DNA of 20,946 bases from an uncultured Lachnospiraceae bacterium (GTDB lineage: Bacteria > Bacillota > Clostridia > Lachnospirales > Lachnospiraceae): NCBI GenBank assembly GCA_947177465.1, contig CAMWUP010000007.1, positions 1-20,946 on the forward strand, given 5' to 3'. Shown here piece after piece: positions 1-7,319 of this stretch. The notes under the pieces were generated by a model, which was given only the letters and a program-made list of their open reading frames with translations, did no database searches and had not been told where the DNA came from. Numbering within the stretch: position 1 is the stretch's first letter; every line of letters begins with the position of its first letter. The position numbers and the translations under genes were made by a program.

Positions 1-262
1 CTCCGCCTCCCTCACTTCCGTTTCCGTCTCCTGTTCCGGAGCCGTCTCCGCCTCCTTCACTTCCGCTTCCGTCTCCTGAACCGGAGCCGTCTCCCTCACT
101 TCCGCTTCCTGTGCCTGAACCGGAACCGCTTCCTCCTCCACTTCCGCTTCCGTCTCCGGATTCATTTCCTCCTCCCTCGTTTCCGCTTCCGGATTCATCG
201 CCGCCTTCTTCATTACCGCCCCCGCCGGTCTCATCTCCGCCTTCTTCTTTTTCCTCTCCTGT
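1..262 (-). repeat. Gly/Ser/Asp/Glu low-complexity stalk coding repeat
   Basis: Short, imperfect tandem units in the surface-protein gene, encoding variations on GSGSGDGSGSEG. The units share DNA such as GGAAGCGGAAGTG, so the array could vary in copy number by slippage. The array continues past the window edge. The plus-strand reading (proline/serine-rich) is only the complement. Confidence 0.85.
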
Positions 263-1813
263 TATGGAAAGCACGACTTCTTTCATCAGACCACAGGTTT
301 GACATGTATAAACCTTCTTTCCCTGCTCAGTATCGGTAGGCTCTTTCGTCACCACACCTTCGTCCCAGTCTGCCGTATGACCACCCTCTTTATCACCGCA
401 GTCACATTCTCTCCAGTGATTGTCTCCGCTTGACATCCATTTCCACGTGTCTCCCTCGGGATGATTCCACACCGCATATAGCGTAGTTTTTTCCATAACA
501 GCGCTATTTCTTAAGTCAGACAGATTTACAATGGTTCCATCAGATGTCTCCCAGCCGCCAAACACACGGTTTTCTTTTGTTGGCGTCGGCGGCTCCTGCA
601 GCCATGTACTGGAAAACAAATATTGTTCATCCCAAACTTCGCTTCCATTCATAAAACGGAAACGGTAGTAATCAAATTCTTTTTCATATACGCCGTCATT
701 CAGAAACGCATCTATCAAAGGAAATCTAAAACCGCTCCCGTCTACAAGATACGCCTCTGCATAAGTATCCAGGTCCTGAACAGCACAGCTATAGAAAAAC
801 TTATTTCCCTCTATCCTTGTACGCGTCAGCTCCACCTTTTGGGGCACTTCCCCTGAACTGCTTCCCACTTTCCACAGCCAAAGCTCGATATTTGCCGTAA
901 CCGGCAGTTCATCTCCATTGTTATAGCCGTTCATGGTAATATTGTAATTTATGGAGGAACGAATGACTTCTGAACGCTCATACGGACAGTTTAAATGGGT
1001 ACACCGGTAAGTCTTCTCCCCGGGGTCTGTATCCGTCGGCTCTTTGACTACTGTTCCCCCATCCTCTGTGTGGAGTTCCACGTTTTCTCTCTCTCCGCAG
1101 GTACACTCCAGCCAGTGCTCTTTACTGTCATAGTTCCATACCCATGCATCCTTCGTCGGATGTCCGCTATAAACAGCATATAACACCATCGGCTTGGAAG
1201 CTTTCATGTCTAAAGAAAAATCTCCCTCTGCCGTGTTCCATTCCTTAAAAATATGATTCTCCTTCATTGTTGCAGGTGCGCTCATGCTTTGCCCAAGCGA
1301 GTTGAAGGTCCGCCCCTCGCCAATGTATACATCTTTATAAAAGGTATTCACGTCCATCAGACGAATCAAATACAAGGTATCCTCAAATATCTGTATGCGC
1401 GGAGTCAAATCGTCAGATATATTGCGCGACCAGCAATACTCTGCTGTTTCTGCATTTTCGTATACATTCTGCACATTCAGGCATATCTGCTTCAAATCCT
1501 CTTCCGGCTCAATTTCAATCTGCCAGGTAATCACATTGCCCTTTATGGAATAAGTCATGCTTTCAGCCGGTATCGGCTTATCTGGACTGCCGGTTCCATG
1601 TACGGTATATCCGCCCAAAAGCAGCCCATCCGGAATCTGCTCCTCTCCGTCATAACCCTCCAGCGTCAGACGCTCTATAATGACAATCTTATCGCCCTCC
1701 GCCAAAACCTCCAGCGGCAGTGCTCCTGACACAAGACCTACCGTCAGTATCATACTCAAAAAAACAGCAGCAAATTTCTTCCATGCCTTCCTCATAAATT
1801 TGATTTTTTTCAT
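1..1813 (-). CDS. Secreted modular surface protein, C-terminus cut by window edge
   Basis: Probably an exported, wall-attached protein; its biological role is not known. The 604 readable codons are open without a frameshift. The ATG at 1813 has a GAGGTGG site six bases upstream. Residues 1-38 form a signal peptide: basic start (MKKIKFMRKAWKK), hydrophobic core, likely cleavage after VLA. Two copies of a module follow, at about residues 185-284 and 411-514. Each joins an InlB/Listeria-Bacteroides-type beta repeat ending LYAVY or LYAVW to a segment with HWxECxCG, a KEPTDT motif and a CxxC or C-x4-C pair, a pattern suggestive of metal binding. Between them lies an unrecognised region (285-405). 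From about residue 518 to the edge the chain is almost only Gly, Ser, Asp, Glu, Asn and Thr, like a wall-spanning stalk. A sorting signal would lie outside the window. A class B sortase gene sits 98 bases upstream. Confidence 0.88.
   Translation of the reverse strand, partial: MKKIKFMRKAWKKFAAVFLSMILTVGLVSGALPLEVLAEGDKIVIIERLTLEGYDGEEQIPDGLLLGGYTVHGTGSPDKPIPAESMTYSIKGNVITWQIEIEPEEDLKQICLNVQNVYENAETAEYCWSRNISDDLTPRIQIFEDTLYLIRLMDVNTFYKDVYIGEGRTFNSLGQSMSAPATMKENHIFKEWNTAEGDFSLDMKASKPMVLYAVYSGHPTKDAWVWNYDSKEHWLECTCGERENVELHTEDGGTVVKEPTDTDPGEKTYRCTHLNCPYERSEVIRSSINYNITMNGYNNGDELPVTANIELWLWKVGSSSGEVPQKVELTRTRIEGNKFFYSCAVQDLDTYAEAYLVDGSGFRFPLIDAFLNDGVYEKEFDYYRFRFMNGSEVWDEQYLFSSTWLQEPPTPTKENRVFGGWETSDGTIVNLSDLRNSAVMEKTTLYAVWNHPEGDTWKWMSSGDNHWRECDCGDKEGGHTADWDEGVVTKEPTDTEQGKKVYTCQTCGLMKEVVLSITGEEKEEGGDETGGGGNEEGGDESGSGNEGGGNESGDGSGSGGGSGSGSGTGSGSEGDGSGSGDGSGSEGGGDGSGTGDGNGSEGGG
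272..583 (-). repeat. Surface-protein module copy 2 (InlB-like repeat plus Cys element)
   Basis: Encodes residues about 411-514. It contains FGGWETSDGT, a LYAVW end, then HWRECDCG, HTADWDEG, KEPTDTEQGKK and YTCQTCG. The cysteines fall at about 470, 472, 504 and 507. It matches the copy at 962-1261 in order and spacing but is diverged at the DNA level. Confidence 0.75.
962..1261 (-). repeat. Surface-protein module copy 1 (InlB-like repeat plus Cys element)
   Basis: Encodes residues about 185-284. It contains IFKEWNTAEGD, a LYAVY end, then HWLECTCG, HTEDGG, KEPTDTDPGEK and YRCTHLNC. The cysteines fall at about 237, 239, 271 and 276, so the second pair is spaced C-x4-C instead of C-x2-C as in copy 2. 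Confidence 0.75.
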
Positions 1814-1847
1814 TGCGCCACCTCTTTTTCGGTAAATAAATCAGAAT

Positions 1848-1853
1848 AGTATA
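1848..1853 (-). promoter_or_regulatory. Possible -10 element for the surface-protein gene
   Basis: The AT-rich 98-base gap between the sortase and surface-protein genes contains TATACT on the minus strand within TTATTATACTATT, 35 bases before the start codon. No good -35 box is found at 16-18 bases. A 6-base inverted repeat (TAAATA/TATTTA) flanks the region. The gene may have its own weak promoter as well as read-through from the sortase gene. Confidence 0.3.
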
Positions 1854-1911
1854 ATAAGATTACCATATATTTACTGAAAAAACAAGATTTCGCATTCACT
1901 GACACAGGAAG

Positions 1912-2724
1912 CTAATCCACTCTTTTCGCAACCACTACAAAACGTCCATCCTCCTCATGGTAGGCACAGGTCGAAAGCGTCAGGAAGGTATCGCCGTATT
2001 CCGCTGTAACGCCGGTTTCATACAGCGCCGCGCTTTTGATGTTCTCATAGAAATAAATAAACTCTTCCTGCGTTTCTGCCTCATAAAAGTCATAATACCG
2101 AAAACCTTCTTCCTCTGCATCGTAGACCCTTGACAAAAACACCGCCACAATTTCATAAGTACGCTCCTCATACAACGTATCGAAGCGGATTGTAGCATGT
2201 TCCCGATAAAAAGCTTCTTTTTTATACAAATCTAAATCGCCGAACATAGAACCATCCTTCATGTTATGCCCATAGATGACAAAATTGTCCGCCGGTGTAT
2301 TCACGTCCGCAATGTCTTTGACAAACAGACAGCCATACTTATCCTCTTCTCCGTAAAAATCATGATTCAAATAATAATCATTGTCACCGCACTGCATAAC
2401 AGGATAATCAATTTTCATGCCTTCAATGGAGAGCCAGCCCACAAGGTCATGATTTTCCTCATATAAACCGCCAAGTCCGGCAAGTATTCGGGGTTGTGGC
2501 GGCACATCGGCGGCTTCCCCTGCCGCCTCACCGCGGGGCGTTCCTCCGTCTGCAGCATCGTCTGCCGCACCTTGCATATTTTCCCAGCGCCTTTCCCCCA
2601 TAGCGGCCTGCTTCTGCCTGTGCCGGAAAGACAAATAGTATGTCCGGCACAACTGAACCAAACATACTATTATACACAACAGCAATACGCCCCTTATCAG
2701 ACGCAGTACTTTTTTCTTTTTCAT
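1912..2724 (-). CDS. srtB: Class B sortase
   Basis: Membrane-bound cysteine transpeptidase that cuts a C-terminal sorting motif and links the protein to the cell wall. The 270 residues hold an N-terminal anchor (residues 9-26, after MKKKK), an Ala/Gly/Glu-rich linker (about 40-80), and the catalytic domain. Class B hallmarks are NFVIYGHNMKDGSMF, with the catalytic His at 153, and TLSTC, with the catalytic Cys at 253; Arg261 is the likely third active residue. The ATG has GGAGGTG about five bases upstream. The next gene downstream encodes a secreted protein with a stalk-like C-terminal region, a usual enzyme/substrate arrangement. The exact motif it recognises cannot be read here because the substrate's C-terminus is missing. 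Confidence 0.95.
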   Translation of the reverse strand: MKKKKVLRLIRGVLLLCIIVCLVQLCRTYYLSFRHRQKQAAMGERRWENMQGAADDAADGGTPRGEAAGEAADVPPQPRILAGLGGLYEENHDLVGWLSIEGMKIDYPVMQCGDNDYYLNHDFYGEEDKYGCLFVKDIADVNTPADNFVIYGHNMKDGSMFGDLDLYKKEAFYREHATIRFDTLYEERTYEIVAVFLSRVYDAEEEGFRYYDFYEAETQEEFIYFYENIKSAALYETGVTAEYGDTFLTLSTCAYHEEDGRFVVVAKRVD

Positions 2725-2756
2725 AACACCTCCATGTTAACACACAGATTCTGATG

Positions 2757-2797
2757 GTTCCTCCTTCGGAGGGCTGCTCCGCTTCGCTCCGAGCCGG
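2757..2797 (-). repeat. GC-rich hairpin element between antiporter and sortase genes
   Basis: A perfect 5-bp stem CCTCC/GGAGG with a 3-base loop (2760-2772) lies next to a second element, GGCT/AGCC (2773-2796), enclosing a direct repeat CGGAGC on the minus strand. There is no following T-run, so a classical intrinsic terminator is not supported. It may be a transcript-stabilising or processing structure, or a copy of a dispersed intergenic repeat. Confidence 0.4.
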
Positions 2798-2814
2798 TAT
2801 CATATCTACCGATT

Positions 2815-3801
2815 TTATACCAGAAAACAAGTCACTCCCACATAACATATGTAAACGGTAAGAAGCGCAACGCCTTGATACCGCTTGAATTTGGAAACAA
2901 GCAATGCCGGCACTACCGCAATTATGCCTACCAGCAGACAGGCAGGCAGATCCACCTTCGCTGCTGCTGCCGTCACGGGAAGCGCTTGTCCCGAAACCAA
3001 CGCGCTGAGAGGCAGAATCAACGTCAAATCCAGTATATTGGCGCCCAGAATATTTCCAAGGGACAGGGAAGACTGCTTCTTAATCACCGCCGTCACAGTC
3101 GTCACAAGCTCCGGCAGGGAGGTTCCGACTGCCACCAGCGTCACGCCGATAACCCTCTCGGAAACGCCGGCATAAGCCGCCAGCAGACTGCCGTTATCCA
3201 CGAGCAGCCTTGCGCCTACCACAATACCGACAGCACCCACAACGAACTTTATCAGGTTAATCAGCACTTCCTTTTTTTCCGGCTTAGCCTTTCTTTTTCC
3301 TGTCTGCTCCCCCTCGCCCTTCATGGCCGAAAGAGCTGATTTTACATTCTCAACGATAAAAATAAGGAATATCACTATCAGAATCAGAGAAAACGGAATC
3401 GTTATCTTCCCGTAGAGACCGCCTGCCACAAGAACCCCTGTCGCCAGCAGCATAAGGATGGATTTTAACAGATAATCTTTTCTCTTTATGACAGCCGGCA
3501 TACAGAGCAGGGAAATCGCCATGATCAGACCAATATTGGCTGTTACGCTGCCGACTGCATTTCCGATTGACATCTCGACCATAGAAGCAGACTCCGCCGC
3601 TCTTGACTCTACCGCCGCCCTAACCGACACCAGCATCTCCGGCAGCGTTGTCGCCAGGCTGACTACGGTTGCCCCGATAATCAGCTTGGGCACGCCGCTT
3701 ACCTCAGCAATCCACGACGACGCGTCCACAAAATAATCTCCGCCCTTTACAATCAATACAATTCCTACAATAAACAACACAACTGCCAATGCTATTTCCA
3801 T
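2815..3801 (-). CDS. Calcium/sodium antiporter, CaCA family (YrbG-like)
   Basis: Integral membrane cation exchanger that would export Ca2+ (or a similar cation) in exchange for Na+ or H+. It has 328 residues and about ten hydrophobic segments in two inverted halves. Each half carries the family's alpha-repeat: GATVVSLATTLPE (43-55) with GNAVGSVTANI (80-90), and GVTLVAVGTSLPE (219-231) with GNILGANILDL (249-259). Glu55 and Glu231 are the expected ion ligands. A hydrophilic Lys/Glu-rich loop (about 158-180) joins the halves. The ATG at 3801 lies 6 bases after the stop of the preceding gene, with AGAAAGG about 11 bases upstream, suggesting co-transcription. The transported ion cannot be fixed from sequence. 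Confidence 0.92.
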   Translation of the reverse strand: MEIALAVVLFIVGIVLIVKGGDYFVDASSWIAEVSGVPKLIIGATVVSLATTLPEMLVSVRAAVESRAAESASMVEMSIGNAVGSVTANIGLIMAISLLCMPAVIKRKDYLLKSILMLLATGVLVAGGLYGKITIPFSLILIVIFLIFIVENVKSALSAMKGEGEQTGKRKAKPEKKEVLINLIKFVVGAVGIVVGARLLVDNGSLLAAYAGVSERVIGVTLVAVGTSLPELVTTVTAVIKKQSSLSLGNILGANILDLTLILPLSALVSGQALPVTAAAAKVDLPACLLVGIIAVVPALLVSKFKRYQGVALLTVYICYVGVTCFLV

Positions 3802-3807
3802 GCTTAT

Positions 3808-4299
3808 TCATGCCTTTCTCTTTTCTTCACCAACGCAGCACAAAGCACTTTCACCGGAAAGCAGCATCTCCTCCACAATACGGGCTGCACAGGCAATCAG
3901 GCGGGGACAGGGACGCGATGCATAATAAGCGGCATCCCTCACAGAGGGAGCCGCGCTCTCTTCGCGTCCGTCAATTCCCAAAAGCTCCCTGCAGATAATG
4001 CTGCCGTTTATATCCTTGAAAGCATCCGCCATCTGTCTCGTCTTTTCATAAATCCGCTTTTTTGCTTCTTCGTCTGCGGCATTGCTGTTGCCTTCCTTTA
4101 AGCCGAGCAGCAGAGCCATGGAAGACACGGCTCCGCATACCTCGCGCATGCGTCCGATACCGGCTCCCATAGGGCTTGACAGCTTTAATGCCGCCTCCCT
4201 GTCCATGCCGAGCAAATCCGCATAAGCGGCAAAAAGGGACTGGGCACAGTTATATCCGGATTCAAATAGTGCCACAGCCTGATTCACTCTGCTTTCCAT
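3808..4299 (-). CDS. C_GCAxxG_C_C family putative redox/metal protein
   Basis: Small cysteine protein of the C_GCAxxG_C_C family, common in anaerobes and of uncertain function; the spaced cysteines suggest redox or metal binding. The pattern with the chosen start is GYNCAQS (Cys18), EVCGAVSS (Cys55), ICREL (Cys103) and two late cysteines (131 and 137). The last Gly of the name motif is Ser60. The ATG at 4299 is preferred to an in-frame TTG at 4329 because AAAGGGA lies about five bases before it and the family normally starts just ahead of the first Cys. It gives 163 residues. It lies 35 bases after the SEC-C gene and 6 bases before the antiporter gene, so the three probably share a transcript. 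Confidence 0.85.
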   Translation of the reverse strand: MESRVNQAVALFESGYNCAQSLFAAYADLLGMDREAALKLSSPMGAGIGRMREVCGAVSSMALLLGLKEGNSNAADEEAKKRIYEKTRQMADAFKDINGSIICRELLGIDGREESAAPSVRDAAYYASRPCPRLIACAARIVEEMLLSGESALCCVGEEKRKA

Positions 4300-4334
4300 A
4301 TCGTCCCTTTCCCATAATACCGCCTGCAAGGCTT

Positions 4335-4841
4335 TTATTTGTTTTTACCGCAGCACTTTTTATATTTTCTGCCGCTGCCGCAGGGACAAGGGTCGTTCGG
4401 GTACACCTTCGGGGCCTTGCGGATTGTTGTGGAAGCCTTCTGCTCTTTATAGAGCGCCTTTCTCGTCTCTTCGTCGAAAATATCATTCCATTCTTTCAGA
4501 TTGTACAGCCAGTCCGCCTCTGCCGCCACCATATTCTTGTAGAGCAGCGCCTTGTCAAAGCCAAGGTTTACCACGGTGTCCTCTTCCATCTCCTCGATGG
4601 GGTTGGCTTCCTTTAAGCTGTCGTTGATACCGTCCAAAAAGCCCGTCATGCTCATCAGGCTTATGCCGAATTTTTCCGCAAGCTCTTTCACCGTACCAGT
4701 CACCACCGTATCCGGCGTCTTTAAAAGCTCTGCATAAATGTTCTTCTCTTCCTCAAAATAGGCCGCCCAGAGCTTTTGCAGCTCCTGCTTGTCCGTTGTC
4801 TGGGAATATGCCATCTCTCTCCATTGTTCTAATAATGCCAT
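4335..4841 (-). CDS. SEC-C motif protein
   Basis: Cytoplasmic protein whose last 20 residues form a SEC-C zinc motif, CPCGSGRKYKKCC (Cys152, 154, 163, 164), the same element that ends many SecA proteins and binds zinc. The preceding 150 residues are helical and Glu/Lys-rich with no recognised enzyme motif, so the function is unknown; adaptor or chaperone-like roles are possible. The ATG at 4841 (MALLEQW) is chosen over an ATG at 4853 because the AAGGA site would abut the latter with no spacing. It gives 168 residues. It is the first gene after a strong-looking promoter (4918-4946) and a leader hairpin. Confidence 0.85.
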   Translation of the reverse strand: MALLEQWREMAYSQTTDKQELQKLWAAYFEEEKNIYAELLKTPDTVVTGTVKELAEKFGISLMSMTGFLDGINDSLKEANPIEEMEEDTVVNLGFDKALLYKNMVAAEADWLYNLKEWNDIFDEETRKALYKEQKASTTIRKAPKVYPNDPCPCGSGRKYKKCCGKNK

Positions 4842-4871
4842 ATCTCGCACCATCCTTAATTCATTCGTTAT

Positions 4872-4911
4872 AAATGCCGTACACAGCCATTCGCCACCAT
4901 ATACGGCATTT
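4872..4911 (-). promoter_or_regulatory. 10-bp stem-loop in the 5' leader of the SEC-C gene
   Basis: The arms at 4872-4881 and 4902-4911 are perfectly complementary (AAATGCCGTA/TACGGCATTT) around a 20-base loop. With the promoter just upstream, the predicted transcript would start within a few bases of this stem. It is followed by only TTTATAA, a poor U-run. It could stabilise the 5' end, act as an attenuator, or be a DNA-level operator. Confidence 0.55.
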
Positions 4912-4917
4912 CTCTAT

Positions 4918-4946
4918 AGTATAATACAAAATGCGCCGAAAAACAA
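4918..4946 (-). promoter_or_regulatory. Sigma-A-type promoter for the SEC-C to antiporter genes
   Basis: Minus-strand -35 TTGTTT (4941-4946), an exact 17-base spacer, and -10 TATACT (4918-4923) preceded by TAT. It sits between the truB stop and the SEC-C start, separating the translation operon from the left-hand gene group. Confidence 0.7.
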
Positions 4947-4982
4947 TCCTTTTGCAGTTTGAGTTTTATGACTATTCCCCTC

Positions 4983-5879
4983 TTACAAAAACATCTTCCT
5001 TGGTTTAAAAATCCCCGCTTCCCCGTCAAATACATAAATGCCGTAAAAGCGGCCTGCGCTGTCATACACTCTGACTTCCTCGTCAAATCCGAACATACGG
5101 CGCTCCATAATCTGATGCAAAGAAAAGAAATTGCCATTCTGCACCGCCCTGATATAAATATCCGGCACATGAACCGCCGCCAGCCCGTCAAACATGGCGT
5201 CCACAGGTACCAATACCTTTTCTATTGCTTTCTCATCCCGCAATTGTTCAAGTCTGGAAAGGGTGATTGCCGTATCCAGCGTAAAACAGCCTGATTTTGT
5301 CCTTTTCAAGGACGACATAGCGGCTCCGCAGCCCAGACTCCCTCCAATATCGTGGCAGAGGGTTCTGATATAGGTTCCCTTGGAGCAGGATACCCTAAAG
5401 CTCACCTCAGGAAGCTGCATGGACAGGATTTCTATACCGTACAAAGACACGCGGCGGGGCTTCCGCTCCACCTCGCGCCCTTCCCTCGCCAGCTCATACA
5501 GCCTTTTTCCGTTTATCTTTAACGCTGAGTACATGGGCGGTACCTGCTCGTAACCGCCGACAAAGGATTCCATGGCGGCCTCCACTTCTGCGGCGGAGGC
5601 AAGAACCGGCTTTTCCTCTAAAACCGTTCCGGACATGTCCTGCGTATCCGTCGTTACGCCAAGGCGCATAACCGCCTCATACTCCTTGTCCCTGTCCGTC
5701 AGCATATCGGCAAGCCGCGTCGCATTTCCCAGACATACAGGAAGCACTCCGACCGCTTCAGGGTCAAGAGTGCCCGTATGCCCGATTTTTTTCTGTTGTA
5801 AAATCCCGCGCATTTTTGCCACCACATCGTGGGAAGTAAATCCTTTTTCTTTGTAAATATTTATGACTCCGTTGTACAT
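4983..5879 (-). CDS. truB: tRNA pseudouridine(55) synthase TruB
   Basis: Cytoplasmic RNA-modifying enzyme that converts U55 in the T-loop of tRNAs to pseudouridine. The 298 residues are the usual length. The catalytic motif GHTGTLDP (33-40) holds the nucleophile Asp39 and is followed by GVLPVCLGNATR; SKGTYIRTLCHD, another conserved family block, follows later, and a C-terminal PUA-like part ends KPRKMFL. The ATG at 5879 has AAGGA nine bases upstream and overlaps the end of nrnA by 19 bases, so translation is probably coupled. It is the last gene of the rimP-nusA-infB operon. No clear intrinsic terminator follows the stop. Confidence 0.97.
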   Translation of the reverse strand: MYNGVINIYKEKGFTSHDVVAKMRGILQQKKIGHTGTLDPEAVGVLPVCLGNATRLADMLTDRDKEYEAVMRLGVTTDTQDMSGTVLEEKPVLASAAEVEAAMESFVGGYEQVPPMYSALKINGKRLYELAREGREVERKPRRVSLYGIEILSMQLPEVSFRVSCSKGTYIRTLCHDIGGSLGCGAAMSSLKRTKSGCFTLDTAITLSRLEQLRDEKAIEKVLVPVDAMFDGLAAVHVPDIYIRAVQNGNFFSLHQIMERRMFGFDEEVRVYDSAGRFYGIYVFDGEAGIFKPRKMFL

Positions 5880-6835
5880 GCTTCGTTTTCCTTTAACTGC
5901 TTCTCAATATGTAAGGACAGGTTATTGATGACATCGTGCACCGTTCCCTTCATGGTGCAGCCCGCCGCCCGCACATGTCCGCCGCCGCCAAAATAAGCGG
6001 CTACCCTGGACACGTCTATCATTTCATCGGAACGCATACTGACCTTGTATTCCATCAGCCCTGTCTCGTACAGGAAAATAGCGCAGTTTACGCCCTTGAT
6101 ATTGCGGAGCTGATTGACAATACCATCTAAATCCGTCGGCTCTACATGATAAAACTGCATCATTTTTTTGTCCACACAGCTTACAATGCATCTGCCATCC
6201 ATAAACCGGATGCTCTCCATCAGCGCCCTGCCGAGTATCTGATTCTGCCGATAGGTCTTCTGATAAAAGCTCTCCTCAATAATTTTGAAAAAGGGAAATC
6301 CAAACTCCATCAGCCTCGCCGCAATCCGCAGCGTCTGCGGCGTTGTGTTCGAATACTGAAATATGCCGGTGTCATGAATGATACCCGTATACAGCGCAGC
6401 CGCAATATCAGTGTCAAGATATGCCTCATCAAGCAGTCCGTAGAGCACCTCCGAGGTAGAGCCGATTTCCGGCTTCACCACATTGATATCGCCGCTGCCA
6501 TTCTGATTGCTGATATGATGGTCTATATTAATTCTCTTTTTTGCCCCGGCAAAAAATTTCTCTGCCTCTCCCAGACGGTCGGGCACGGTATCCAGTACGA
6601 AAAAGACATCAAATACTTTATCGTAAGCATATTCGGAATCAATATCCTCAAAATACTTCAGATATCCGAAACAGTCGGGCGGCGTTTCCATAAAGAGCTT
6701 CACCTCCGTATCGGGAAGCAGCTTTTTCAGATACAGATACAATGCCATACCTGAACCCACGGCGTCTCCGTCCGGTCTGATGTGCGTGCTGATTCCGATG
6801 CGTTCTGCTCCTTGGCACTCCTTCAGTAAATCCAT
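5861..6835 (-). CDS. nrnA: DHH-family nanoRNase / pAp phosphatase NrnA
   Basis: Degrades short oligoribonucleotides from their ends and removes phosphate from 3'-phosphoadenosine 5'-phosphate, in the cytoplasm. The N-terminal DHH domain has HIRPDGDAVGS (Asp22, Asp24), a LDTVPDR metal motif (Asp82), the DHH triad at 105-107 and HDTG (Asp156). The C-terminal DHHA1 domain carries GGGGH (284-288) followed by RAAG. The length of 324 residues is typical. The ATG at 6835 has GGAGG four bases upstream. It lies 59 bases after rbfA and overlaps truB, an order seen in many Firmicutes. A 6-bp hairpin precedes its ribosome binding site. Confidence 0.96.
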   Translation of the reverse strand: MDLLKECQGAERIGISTHIRPDGDAVGSGMALYLYLKKLLPDTEVKLFMETPPDCFGYLKYFEDIDSEYAYDKVFDVFFVLDTVPDRLGEAEKFFAGAKKRINIDHHISNQNGSGDINVVKPEIGSTSEVLYGLLDEAYLDTDIAAALYTGIIHDTGIFQYSNTTPQTLRIAARLMEFGFPFFKIIEESFYQKTYRQNQILGRALMESIRFMDGRCIVSCVDKKMMQFYHVEPTDLDGIVNQLRNIKGVNCAIFLYETGLMEYKVSMRSDEMIDVSRVAAYFGGGGHVRAAGCTMKGTVHDVINNLSLHIEKQLKENEACTTES

Positions 6836-6846
6836 ACTACCTCCAT

Positions 6847-6865
6847 GATTCCGCTTTGGGGAATC
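6847..6865 (-). promoter_or_regulatory. Small hairpin just upstream of the nrnA ribosome binding site
   Basis: A 6-bp stem GATTCC/GGAATC with a 7-base loop on the minus strand ends only three bases before the GGAGG of nrnA. No T-run follows. It may modulate translation or mRNA processing between rbfA and nrnA, or be chance. Confidence 0.35.
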
Positions 6866-6894
6866 TCAAATCAAGACAATAATTTCTTTTCAAT

Positions 6895-7254
6895 CTAATT
6901 ATCCTGCCGCAGCACCTCGTCTATCCTCTTGGACATATTGACGCCGTACTCGATAGACTGGTCCATAATAAAGGTAATCTCCGGCGTATTTCTCAGATTA
7001 ATTGTTCTGGCAAGCTGGTTTTTGATATAGCCCTCCGCGCTCTTTAAGCCCTTGTAGGTATCCTCCCTTGCCTTATCGTCTCCCAACACACTAATCCACG
7101 CCTTGCAAGTCTTTAAATCCGGTGCAACCTCCACAGAAACCACACTGGTCAGAGGACTTATCCGCGGGTCCTTAATATCCCCGCGGATAATCTCCGCCAG
7201 CACTCTCTGCACCTCCCCGTTTATACGGGTACTCTTCACACTATTCTTTCTCAT
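6895..7254 (-). CDS. rbfA: 30S ribosome-binding factor RbfA
   Basis: Single KH-like domain protein needed for maturation of the 16S rRNA 5' end and for growth in the cold. It contains the conserved RINGEVQRVLAEIIRGDIKDPRI block near the start, then VVSVEVAPDLKTCKAWISVLG and LRNTPEITFIMDQSIEYG. The ATG at 7254 (MRKNSVKS) is preferred over a TTG two codons upstream: GGAG lies seven bases before it and it matches the family start. This gives 119 residues. It follows infB after 65 bases, as in most bacterial nusA-infB operons. Confidence 0.96.
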   Translation of the reverse strand: MRKNSVKSTRINGEVQRVLAEIIRGDIKDPRISPLTSVVSVEVAPDLKTCKAWISVLGDDKAREDTYKGLKSAEGYIKNQLARTINLRNTPEITFIMDQSIEYGVNMSKRIDEVLRQDN

Positions 7255-7319
7255 TCCCAATCTCCATGCTATCTATCACTACCTATCAATTCGCGAAGAA
7301 TGACCTTTGGTATTTCTTT

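Noticed and set aside
111..302. Proline/serine-rich open frame on the plus strand
   Set aside because: It is the complement of the Gly/Ser stalk of the minus-strand surface protein; no ribosome binding site was seen.
2725..2814. Promoter for srtB (TATGAT near 2780)
   Set aside because: The -35 position shows only TTTTCT, too weak; read-through from the antiporter gene is simpler.
6146..6754. 202-codon plus-strand open frame
   Set aside because: It lies antisense to nrnA, whose DHH and GGGGH motifs show that the minus strand is coding.
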